Positions 57,019-64,000 of a DNA stretch of 64,000 nt are shown here, piece after piece. The notes below the pieces were generated by a model that had not been told where the DNA came from, did no database searches, and worked only from the letters and a program-made list of their open reading frames with translations. The translations under genes and the position numbers were made by a program. Within the stretch, counting starts at the first letter, position 1, and the number at the start of each line of letters is the position of its first letter. Origin of the DNA: Psychrobacter glacincola (GTDB lineage: Bacteria; Pseudomonadota; Gammaproteobacteria; Pseudomonadales; Moraxellaceae); NCBI GenBank assembly GCA_001411745.2, contig LIQB01000008.1, positions 1 to 64,000 of the forward strand, written 5' to 3'.

Positions 57019-57046
57019 AGCCATTGTCTATGCAGTGGCTTTTTTT
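57019..57046 (+). terminator. Terminator of the tat operon
   Basis: AGCCATTG (57019-57026) pairs with CAGTGGCT (57033-57040), one wobble, followed by seven T. It lies 46 bases before the helicase start. Confidence 0.85.
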
Positions 57047-57091
57047 ACCCCCGTCATTTTTGATCCGTTTTACTCTTTTAGGTAATTTTTT

Positions 57092-58591
57092 ATGTCCGCA
57101 TCTATGCCAGCTTATATGAGCGATCCCACTGATGAGCAGCTGAGCGCACTTAACATGGCGATGGATCACAAGTCATTTAAAGTGGTGGCTTATGCGGGTG
57201 CTGGTAAGACGACGACCTTAAAACTGATCGGTGAGCGTTTGCGTGGACGTGGCTTATATTTAGCTTTTAACAAGACGATTGCCAATGATGCACGCTCAAA
57301 GTTTCCACCGCATGTGGAATGTCGCACTTTTCACTCACTTGCTTATCGGCATGTCGCCCGTGATATCACTGCTAAGCTGTCGTTGCCGCGTTTTTCACCC
57401 AAGCGTTTGGGTGATGATTTGGGTTTGCAGCCCGTCCAAGTACGTCGGCAAATGGATGGTATAAACAAATATATTACTCTCACCCCAGCCCGACTATCGC
57501 GATTCGTCAGTGATGCTGTCAGCAATTTTTGTAGTACCCATGCCAGTTATCCTGCCCCTAGACATATATTGTTTCCCAGCTGGCTCGATGATTCTGATGC
57601 CGAGCAGCTGCGTGAAATGCTCTACCCTGCTGTTGAGCAGCGCTGGTTACAGTCAATTGATGCACGCCATCCTGCTGGTATCGGGCATGATATTTATCTT
57701 AAATTGTGGGCATTATCGAAGCCTAGTATTCCCGCTGATTTTATTTTGTTTGATGAAGCCCAAGATGCCGATCCCTTGATGATGGGAATTTTGACCCAGC
57801 AGCCACGGCAAGTGATTTATGTGGGTGACGCTCATCAGCAGATTTATGAATGGCGCGGCGCAGTCAATGCGATGAAAAAACTACCCTTACCACAAACCTT
57901 ATTGACCCAGTCATTTCGTTTTGGCGAACCAATTGCTGAGATTGCCAATACTTTGCTCAAAGCATTGCAAGAAGACGTCCCATTAAAAGGCAATCCTAAT
58001 AAGCAATCTTCTACTGATAAGGGTATGGTACATAGTAAAAAAGATGCCATCCTTTGCCGCACTAATGCCGCCGCAATGTCGCAATTATTAACTGGATTAA
58101 AATTGGGACACCGCGTGGCGCTACAAGCCGATACCGATCGTATGCTTAAATTTTGTCAGGCAGCCGAAAATTTAAAGAATGGTAAATCGGCGTACGGTGT
58201 ACCTGAACTGGCATATTTTTATAATTGGGGCGATGTACAAGAGTATTCTGAAACCAATGAAGGCAGTGATCTAAAAACACTGGTGAAATTGGTCGATGAT
58301 CATGGCACCAATGTCCTGAGCCAAGCGGTCAATAGTCTCACCAGTATCGAAAATGCTGACTATGTTATCTCCACTGCCCATAAGGCGAAAGGGCTCGAAT
58401 GGGGAAAGGTACAGCTGGACGATGATTTCTATTATGATGTGACGACCAATGCGGTAAAGATAAGCCCTGAAGAGTTGCGTTTACTCTACGTCGCTTGCAC
58501 ACGTGCCCAGAGCAATTTGGACATCCATAATATTAAAGACTTGATATCAGGTTTGCAGACAGGCAAAAAAGTGATTTTTGGTAATACTTAA
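57092..58591 (+). CDS. UvrD/Rep-type SF1 helicase, orphan
   Basis: This 499-residue ATP-dependent DNA helicase has a Q motif region (DPTDEQLSALNMA), Walker A AGAGKTT (35-41), the Walker B DEAQD (221-225), motif III GDAHQQIYEWRGA (about 247-259), motif IV QSFRFG, motif V TAHKAKGLEW and motif VI LLYVACTRAQ. The first 1B/2B inserts are short, so it is more compact than UvrD (720) and lacks any nuclease domain. The general layout recalls Fbh1-type helicases that disrupt recombinase filaments (inference). It has no partner gene nearby. It is likely in DNA repair or antirecombination. Confidence 0.9.
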   Translation: MSASMPAYMSDPTDEQLSALNMAMDHKSFKVVAYAGAGKTTTLKLIGERLRGRGLYLAFNKTIANDARSKFPPHVECRTFHSLAYRHVARDITAKLSLPRFSPKRLGDDLGLQPVQVRRQMDGINKYITLTPARLSRFVSDAVSNFCSTHASYPAPRHILFPSWLDDSDAEQLREMLYPAVEQRWLQSIDARHPAGIGHDIYLKLWALSKPSIPADFILFDEAQDADPLMMGILTQQPRQVIYVGDAHQQIYEWRGAVNAMKKLPLPQTLLTQSFRFGEPIAEIANTLLKALQEDVPLKGNPNKQSSTDKGMVHSKKDAILCRTNAAAMSQLLTGLKLGHRVALQADTDRMLKFCQAAENLKNGKSAYGVPELAYFYNWGDVQEYSETNEGSDLKTLVKLVDDHGTNVLSQAVNSLTSIENADYVISTAHKAKGLEWGKVQLDDDFYYDVTTNAVKISPEELRLLYVACTRAQSNLDIHNIKDLISGLQTGKKVIFGNT

Positions 58592-58695
58592 TTTTTCTCA
58601 GTTAGTCACTCTCTGTATTTGCCACTCTAAACCTCTAGCCTACCTGTCTTTATGGCAACCTTTTAATAGCACCCTTTTAGCAGTGAACAACAAGC

Positions 58696-59721
58696 ATGAA
58701 TACTAATCAGCAACTTCAAATACGTCAAAATACCATCCGTCAGTTATTCGCCAATCCCGTCCGCCTCCTTGCACCAATGGAAGGTTTGACCGATCCATTA
58801 ATGCGGCAAATCCTCACGCAAATTGCATCAGACTTGGGTCGCCCTTATGATTGGTCGGTTAGCGAATTTATCCGTGTGACTCAGCACGTATTGCCTGCGC
58901 ATGTATTTTATAAATACGTTCCAGAACTGCGTCATGATGCTAAAACTGCCTCTGGCACGCCTATTCATATCCAGTTGCTCGGTAGTGAAGCGCAACTCAT
59001 GGCAGAAAATGCTGCTTATGCTGCCGAGCTTGGTGCACCGGCGATTGATATCAACTTTGGTTGCCCTGCCAAGACGGTCAATAGCCACCGTGGTGGTTCA
59101 GTATTATTGGATGAACCCGAAACCATGTATCAGATTATCAGCGCTGTGCGGCAAGCTGTTCCCGTTCATATTCCAGTATCAGCCAAAATTCGTTTAGGTT
59201 ACACCGATACCAGTCGTATGGATGATATTAAAGCTGCGATTAGCGACAGTGGTACTGATTGGCTGACCATTCATGCGCGGACCAAAACCCAAGGCTATAA
59301 GCCGCCAGCCTATTGGGACAAAATCCAAAGCTTTAACACGCTAGATATTCCAGTCATTGCCAACGGTGAAATATGGAATACAGAGCACGCGCAAAACTGT
59401 ATGACTCAAGCTGGTACAGAGCATTTGATGTTGGGTCGCGGCGCGGTTACCCGTCCCGATTTGGTTGCTCGCGTGGATTGCGGTTCAGATGATGCCATGC
59501 TAAATGCAGCAACGTTGTCGTGGGAAGCGATGGTCACCCATCAGATAAGATTTTTGGAAGGTCAGGCTAAAACTGAAGTTATCTTGGTTGGTCGTTACAA
59601 GCAGTGGTTAGCAATGCTCATCAAAGGCTATAGCGAAGCAAAAGTTTTATGGGACAGTATTAAAAGAGAAAAAAATAAAGCAGCTATCATTAGTGCACTG
59701 CAAGCCAGTGTGCGCCAATAA
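58696..59721 (+). CDS. dusC: tRNA-dihydrouridine synthase C
   Basis: This FMN enzyme reduces U16 to dihydrouridine in tRNA. The 341-residue protein matches DusC better than DusA or DusB: LLAPMEGLTDPLMRQILT (24-41), QLLGSEAQLMAENA (93-106), the catalytic Cys123 in DINFGCPAKTVN, VSAKIRLGY near 172, and the NGEIWN motif near 222. The C-terminal tRNA-binding helical part (VILVGRYKQWLAMLIKGYSE) is present. It follows the helicase by 104 bases without a terminator. Confidence 0.92.
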   Translation: MNTNQQLQIRQNTIRQLFANPVRLLAPMEGLTDPLMRQILTQIASDLGRPYDWSVSEFIRVTQHVLPAHVFYKYVPELRHDAKTASGTPIHIQLLGSEAQLMAENAAYAAELGAPAIDINFGCPAKTVNSHRGGSVLLDEPETMYQIISAVRQAVPVHIPVSAKIRLGYTDTSRMDDIKAAISDSGTDWLTIHARTKTQGYKPPAYWDKIQSFNTLDIPVIANGEIWNTEHAQNCMTQAGTEHLMLGRGAVTRPDLVARVDCGSDDAMLNAATLSWEAMVTHQIRFLEGQAKTEVILVGRYKQWLAMLIKGYSEAKVLWDSIKREKNKAAIISALQASVRQ

Positions 59722-59779
59722 TAGCTGCTTTTATCTTAAAGCCAATCTGTTTTAAAACTAAGCTGTCTAACGACTAATA

Positions 59780-60205
59780 TTAAATACTCACTCTAATCGC
59801 TAAATAGAATAGCATCAAACAACAGGCAATCGATAACACCCAAAGTATGGAGCGAAACGTCGCCAAATTAGTAATATAAGCCACGCAAAAACCGATACGA
59901 ATCAGCACGTACAACCAAGCCAGTATATTGATAATCGATTGTGGTACAAAGAATAACATCGCCGTTAAAACAGCCGCCAAAAATATTGGCAAAGTTTCAT
60001 AGCTGTTTTGCTGGGCAGCGTTAGCACGTGCGGCCGCGCCCGTCGTACCTTGTAAAAAATCACGTGGATGGGCATTGTCAGCCAAATTAAAGCCGCCAAT
60101 AGCTTTCGCTGTCAATGCCATGGCAAGCGGTAGTAAACTTGCTATGACCATCGCCCAAATGGCGGACGCTGCGGTATCAGAGACTAATTCCAGAAGTGCA
60201 TTCAT
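59780..60205 (-). CDS. MAPEG family membrane protein
   Basis: This 141-residue protein with four transmembrane helices belongs to the MAPEG superfamily (membrane proteins of eicosanoid and glutathione metabolism). Typical sequence features are the AAARANAAQQNSYETLPIF block at about 56-74, where family members have the conserved R-A-x-x-A-x-x-N-x-x-E-x-x-P motif, and IINILAWLYVLIRIGFCVAY. In bacteria they are of unsure function, possibly lipid-related or glutathione-dependent. It follows the OsmC gene by 14 bases and is likely cotranscribed. Confidence 0.88.
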   Translation of the reverse strand: MNALLELVSDTAASAIWAMVIASLLPLAMALTAKAIGGFNLADNAHPRDFLQGTTGAAARANAAQQNSYETLPIFLAAVLTAMLFFVPQSIINILAWLYVLIRIGFCVAYITNLATFRSILWVLSIACCLMLFYLAIRVSI

Positions 60206-60219
60206 TAGTATACTTGCCC

Positions 60220-60642
60220 CTACCCTGCAATCACTTCGAAATCATGGGTGACGTTCACCCCACCTTGTACCAACATTCTACTGGCTGAGCAGTATTTTTC
60301 TGCGGACAGTTTTATGGCCTTCTCTACTTGGCTTTCTTTGACATCTTGACCTGTCACCACAAAATGCATGTGAATGTCAGTATAGACAGCTGGTACAGTT
60401 TCAGCACGCTGAGCGGTAAGCTCACAACGTACGTCTGTCACCTCTTGGCGCGATTTTTGTAAAATCGCTACCACATCATAGCTAGCACAACCACCAAGCC
60501 CCAATAGAATCAGCTCCATCGGACTTGCGCCTTTTTCTTTATCGGCATCGATCTGTACATTATGCCCTGATGGTGACACGCCCATAAATGCTTTGTTTTC
60601 TTGCCACGTTACACTTGCTTTTGACTCTGACATCTTGACCAT
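60220..60642 (-). CDS. OsmC family peroxiredoxin-like protein
   Basis: This 140-residue protein matches the OsmC/YhfA type. The redox-active Cys residues lie in LLGLGGCASYDVV (about 46-58) and in AEKYCSASRML (about 114-124), both retained. Such enzymes reduce organic hydroperoxides, although YhfA-type members are less well characterised. It heads an operon with the MAPEG gene on the minus strand. The start is preceded by AAGGAATGGTCAAG. Confidence 0.9.
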   Translation of the reverse strand: MVKMSESKASVTWQENKAFMGVSPSGHNVQIDADKEKGASPMELILLGLGGCASYDVVAILQKSRQEVTDVRCELTAQRAETVPAVYTDIHMHFVVTGQDVKESQVEKAIKLSAEKYCSASRMLVQGGVNVTHDFEVIAG

Positions 60643-61152
60643 TCCTTATTTTAATTAGCTCGTTGCCCGATTTTTATTTTCTGGCAATATGTTTTACTTG
60701 GCTAGTGTAGCATAAGCCAATGGCACATTTTATCGAGCCCTTATCATCCAAAATCATTATCATTATGAATGGCTCACCTATTTGTCTTTTGCAGCCTTAT
60801 TTTTAATTAAACCTTTTTACTAAAATTTTCTTAGCAGTGAATTCACATTCATACACCGCCTACTGTTTATTATTCAAACCTACCCTCTTATAGTTCGAAC
60901 CTATCTTTGCAGTAAGATTCCCCAAAAAACATTACAAAAGTTTAATTATAACTGGTTGATTTTAAACAGTTAAGCTCGTGAAACATTTTATAGCAAAATA
61001 CTGTTACACATTTTGCTTGTTTCTTGGTTTAATAACGGTAATGAATCTTATTTTGACCTAATATCGACAACCATCACCTTATAATAATTATGATTGCTGT
61101 CACGGTTCTAGCTCAAAATAAGCTATTTTAAATAAATTAAAAAGGTTTAATC
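60643..61152. other. Divergent intergenic region, no gene seen
   Basis: These 510 AT-rich bases hold the promoters for the OsmC operon (minus) and rppH (plus). I see no ORF or RNA gene. Just before rppH, TAGCT and AGCTA (61108-61124 or so) form a short hairpin followed by TTTTAAA, too weak to call a terminator. Confidence 0.45.
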
Positions 61153-61674
61153 ATGATAGATGCAGACGGCTTTCGCGCCAATGTCGGCATCATCTTGGCA
61201 AATACACAAGGGCAGGTTCTGTGGGCAAAACGTATTGGTCACAACGCTTGGCAGTTCCCACAAGGCGGTATCGACCGTGGGGAGACGCCGATGGATGCGA
61301 TGTATCGCGAGCTCTGGGAAGAGGTCGGCCTGCATCCGCGTCATGTAGACTTATTGGCAGTGACGCAAGATTGGTTGCGTTATCGTCTGCCAAAACGCTA
61401 TGTGCGGCATGGACAGCACCCTTTATGTATTGGGCAAAAACAGAAATGGTTTTTGCTACGCTTAGATGAGACGAACACTCAACATATCCGCTTTGATGAG
61501 GGCAAACCAGAATTTGATCATTGGCAATGGGTCAGTTACTGGTATCCACTTGGACAAGTGATTCACTTTAAACGCGGGGTATACCGCCGCGCTTTGCAAG
61601 AGCTAGTGCCTGAGCTACCTCTAAGGCAAGAGCTGATTATCCCTGAACAAGACAATCACTTGTTGATAGGATGA
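61153..61674 (+). CDS. rppH: RNA pyrophosphohydrolase
   Basis: RppH removes pyrophosphate from the 5' end of mRNAs and so starts their decay. The 173-residue protein has the N-terminal [15 protein letters not shown] and the Nudix box [22 protein letters not shown] (residues 38-59; shown by G38, E44, R52-E53 and E56-E57). LPKRYVRHG and [11 protein letters not shown] (about 95-108) are also typical of the family. AAAAAGG precedes the ATG. It is convergent with the alcohol dehydrogenase gene. Confidence 0.95.
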   Translation: MIDADGFRANVGIILANTQGQVLWAKRIGHNAWQFPQGGIDRGETPMDAMYRELWEEVGLHPRHVDLLAVTQDWLRYRLPKRYVRHGQHPLCIGQKQKWFLLRLDETNTQHIRFDEGKPEFDHWQWVSYWYPLGQVIHFKRGVYRRALQELVPELPLRQELIIPEQDNHLLIG

Positions 61675-61705
61675 AATGATATTTTGATTAAAAGTAACAC
61701 CTAAT

Positions 61706-61740
61706 AGAAGAGCCTGTATACTTTAGATGCAGGCTCTTCT
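61706..61740. terminator. Bidirectional hairpin terminator
   Basis: AGAAGAGCCTGTAT pairs with ATGCAGGCTCTTCT (one wobble) across ACTTTAG. The T-run is weak on the plus side (CTATTATAT). It lies between convergent rppH and the alcohol dehydrogenase gene. Confidence 0.72.
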
Positions 61741-61770
61741 ATTATATAGCGATTATATCTTGCGGAATAA

Positions 61771-62865
61771 TTATGGCTTGATAGCAATTTTTAGTACGCC
61801 GTCACGCTGATGCATGAACAAGTCATAGGCCTCTACAATATCATCCAAGGCATAGGTATGCGTCACCATCTCTGATAAATCTACTCGACCCGACTCGATG
61901 ACATTCATCAATCGGCGCATACGCTCTTTACCTCCTGGGCAGAGAGCCGTTCTTATCGTATGATCGCCAAGACCAGAGGCGAAATGAGCCATTGGAATGA
62001 CTAAATCTTCAGAATACACACCCAAGCTTGAGAGTGTACCGCCTGGTTTTAATATTTTGAGGCATTGCTCAAACGTAGACTGTAAACCTAACGCCTCGAT
62101 ACTGCTATCCACCCCGCGACCACCAGTGATTTTCATGATCTCATCAACCACGTCAACTTCCGTGAAGTTTAGAGTAATATCTGCTCCTAGTTTTTTTGCC
62201 ATGTCCAAACGTTCATTATTGCCATCGACAGCGATAATCAGTGACGCGCCTTTAATCCTTGCTCCAGCAGTAGCGCATAAACCGATAGGTCCTTGTGCAA
62301 ATATAGCAACCACATCACCGATCTGAATATTGGCGTTTTCTGCGCCTTTGAAGCCTGTCGACATAATGTCAGGGCACATCAACACTTGCTCATCCGTCAG
62401 TCCATCTGGCACTGGACATAGATTGGCCTGCGCATCTGGCACTAGCACATACTCTGCTTGCGTACCGTCAATGTGATTACCAAAACGCCAGCCGCCTGTG
62501 GCTTTATAACCGTGGCAAGAACATCTACCATCTGCATCAAGATAACCACCGTCTTGTGAAGGGAAACCATCTTGACTGGCATAGGAGGTAAACGTTGGGC
62601 AAATGGCGCCAGCAATGACTCGCTGCCCTTCTTCATAGCCCATGACTGCGCTACCAAGCTTTTCAATGATACCTACTGGCTCGTGACCAATGGTTAAGCC
62701 TTTTGCCACGGCATACTCACCTTTAAAGATATGGATATCAGTACCACAAATGGTCGTGGTCGTAATTTTTATCAAGGCATCATTAGGGCCGACATCAGGG
62801 ATTTTTTTATCTACAATTTCAATTTTACCTGGTTCAATAAATATCAATGACTTCATCATGCTCAT
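61771..62865 (-). CDS. Zinc-dependent alcohol dehydrogenase
   Basis: This is a 364-residue medium-chain dehydrogenase. The catalytic zinc ligands are Cys40 in TICGTDIH and His61-Glu62 in GHEPVG, with a later Asp (CPDIMSTGF) as possible fourth ligand. The structural-zinc loop is atypical: it has only a Cys-Ser-Cys (GRCSCHGYKA) rather than four Cys. The NAD(P) motif is GPIGLCATAG (about 198-207), and an Asp-like end of beta2 (IIAVDGNNERL) suggests NAD. It resembles the secondary alcohol dehydrogenase group (isopropanol-type). Its promoter region of 216 bases is shared with nothing else. Confidence 0.88.
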   Translation of the reverse strand: MSMMKSLIFIEPGKIEIVDKKIPDVGPNDALIKITTTTICGTDIHIFKGEYAVAKGLTIGHEPVGIIEKLGSAVMGYEEGQRVIAGAICPTFTSYASQDGFPSQDGGYLDADGRCSCHGYKATGGWRFGNHIDGTQAEYVLVPDAQANLCPVPDGLTDEQVLMCPDIMSTGFKGAENANIQIGDVVAIFAQGPIGLCATAGARIKGASLIIAVDGNNERLDMAKKLGADITLNFTEVDVVDEIMKITGGRGVDSSIEALGLQSTFEQCLKILKPGGTLSSLGVYSEDLVIPMAHFASGLGDHTIRTALCPGGKERMRRLMNVIESGRVDLSEMVTHTYALDDIVEAYDLFMHQRDGVLKIAIKP

Positions 62866-63081
62866 TTCACACTCCTTGTTTTATAAACATTTACTCAACT
62901 GGTATGAACTTTAGTGATATCTATATTTATCTTACGCCATATAAATAGTAATTTAAAGTGAAATCCATTCTTTAATAAAGGGATTGTTGATTCTCTATTG
63001 TTAGATATTAAAACTGTAGTATCAAACTTCTCATGAAAATTGTACGTGAGCCTTATTAAGAGTAGATGAAAAAGCTATAGG

Positions 63082-63966
63082 CTACTTATGATTATCATGT
63101 CGACATGCTTTATAACTGTCATGCTGACACTCTCGGCTTACTAATCTAGCAATATCATCCACTGCGGAAGCTGCCAACTGAGAATGACATTTAAGGGTTA
63201 AAATGCTTTGGGTACGTGTCGCATAAGTGGGCAAATTATTTTGCGTATGATTAAAAGCGACAGGCTCTATATAAATAGAAGACAGAATCTGCTCAATCTC
63301 AACAGCCACTCCAGTCTCCGGCAGCTTATCCACTGGCGCTTGCGTATTGTCAGACAATACCGCAAAGGCAGCTTCTTGCCAGTACTCAGGTTCGCTATTC
63401 TCAGCGATTAGTGGCAATACTTCTTGGCGCAGCCTACCTCGCAGCTTTTCAGTTTTAAACCAGCTGTCCTCAGGCTGACCATTGGAAATGACATGCAGTC
63501 CTGCATATAGTGGCATAGGAGCATGACCACGATTATTGACAATAACGGCTTGTGTCATATCTCCAATAATGAGATTGAACCCAGCATAGTTTTGCAAACT
63601 AATCTGCCGTGCAAACTCCATCGGGCTTATATCACTGGTTAAGAAATCCGTGACTAGCGCCCCGCGTGAGCGCTCATCAGAGCTTGCCTGCACGCCATCG
63701 CGAAAATTCAATACCGCAGCCCAACGTCCGTTTTGCTGATAATATTCTTGAGGCGCTTGCTGACTGTATTGATGATTGGCTTGATGGGGCTGTTGATGAA
63801 TACCCAGCCAAGTACCGCCACTTTGTACATCGCGTCCTGCAAAAACAGGCTTATCTTCCCATTGATGTAGCAGCTCTGTCGGACGCTGCAAAAACTCATC
63901 GCGATTGGACAATAACACCAAAGGCAGCTCATCAAATAGTTGCCAAGCAATAACGACAATACACAT
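63082..63966 (-). CDS. NRDE/TANGO2 family protein
   Basis: This 294-residue protein matches the NRDE (TANGO2) family. The conserved N-terminal Cys2 and the signature LLSNRDEFLQRP (about 18-29) give the family its name. GGTWLGI (about 49-55), LNFRDG and ERSRGALVTDFL follow in order. The Cys2 may act as an N-terminal nucleophile (Ntn hydrolase-like fold, inferred); the function in bacteria is unknown, with a haem-handling role suggested for some members. The start codon lies 34 bases from the window edge, so upstream context is not visible. Confidence 0.88.
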   Translation of the reverse strand: MCIVVIAWQLFDELPLVLLSNRDEFLQRPTELLHQWEDKPVFAGRDVQSGGTWLGIHQQPHQANHQYSQQAPQEYYQQNGRWAAVLNFRDGVQASSDERSRGALVTDFLTSDISPMEFARQISLQNYAGFNLIIGDMTQAVIVNNRGHAPMPLYAGLHVISNGQPEDSWFKTEKLRGRLRQEVLPLIAENSEPEYWQEAAFAVLSDNTQAPVDKLPETGVAVEIEQILSSIYIEPVAFNHTQNNLPTYATRTQSILTLKCHSQLAASAVDDIARLVSRECQHDSYKACRHDNHK

Positions 63967-64000
63967 AAGACTCCTAATTTTACTAAAAACATGCTTAATA

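Overview
The window looks like a stretch of chromosome from a Psychrobacter-like gammaproteobacterium (Moraxellaceae). This rests on the protein sequences, the moderate-to-low GC content, and conserved blocks such as rpmI-rplT-pheS-pheT-ihfA, hisIE-tatABC and corC-lnt. It is an inference, because no 16S gene is present. Almost everything is core housekeeping. I see no prophage, CRISPR array, full insertion sequence, tRNA or rRNA gene inside the window.

Layout. 1-400: two strong outward-facing promoters that look like those of a stable RNA operon lying left of the window. 0.4-4.7 kb: a uracil-DNA glycosylase-like gene, upp, a YdfG-like dehydrogenase, an unrecognised ORF with possible ADP-ribosyltransferase-like motifs, and an alpha/beta hydrolase. 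4.7-10.9 kb: DUF1653, a GNAT acetyltransferase, tyrS, then divergent anmK, fabF and a coiled-coil protein. 10.9-20.8 kb: an M24B aminopeptidase, a POT peptide transporter, a small membrane protein with an acidic tail, lnt, corC, a DUF4105 protein and a YcgN-like protein. 20.9-31 kb: dienelactone hydrolase, an SDR, two membrane proteins (one DUF2339), rbgA/ylqF, a GlcG-like secreted protein, mutY and tesB. 31-42.2 kb: a MITE, rapA, a histidine kinase with a double-receiver partner, hydroxypyruvate reductase, a flavin monooxygenase and a pseudouridine synthase. 42.5-47.4 kb: trxA, rho with a long leader, two small lipoproteins and a zinc metallopeptidase. 47.7-52.8 kb: the ihfA-pheT-pheS-rplT-rpmI block on the minus strand, without infC next to it. 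52.9-53.9 kb: a second MITE, a hotdog thioesterase gene and a lone inverted-repeat end. 54-64 kb: hisIE-tatABC, an orphan UvrD-type helicase, dusC, MAPEG and OsmC genes, rppH, a zinc alcohol dehydrogenase and an NRDE/TANGO2 protein.

How the genes work together. Translation and RNA metabolism are strongly represented (tyrS, pheST, L20, L35, dusC, pseudouridine synthase, rbgA, rho, rapA, rppH). Envelope and export functions include lnt-corC, tatABC, lipoproteins and a peptide transporter. DNA maintenance includes a UDG-like protein, mutY, an SF1 helicase and IHF alpha. Most transcription units end in clear intrinsic terminators, many of them shared by convergent genes.

The most unusual signals are: a family of about 170-bp elements ending in GGGCGTGTCCTCA-like inverted repeats (two full copies plus two partial ones), one of which lies where infC would be expected and, with a lone end, brackets a thioesterase gene; a kinase/regulator pair whose regulator is two receivers with no output domain; a possible pheST attenuator without a Phe-rich leader peptide; a basic insert in a flavin monooxygenase Rossmann fold; and the unrecognised ORF at 2.9-3.5 kb. 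I did not find a clear new defence or metabolic system.
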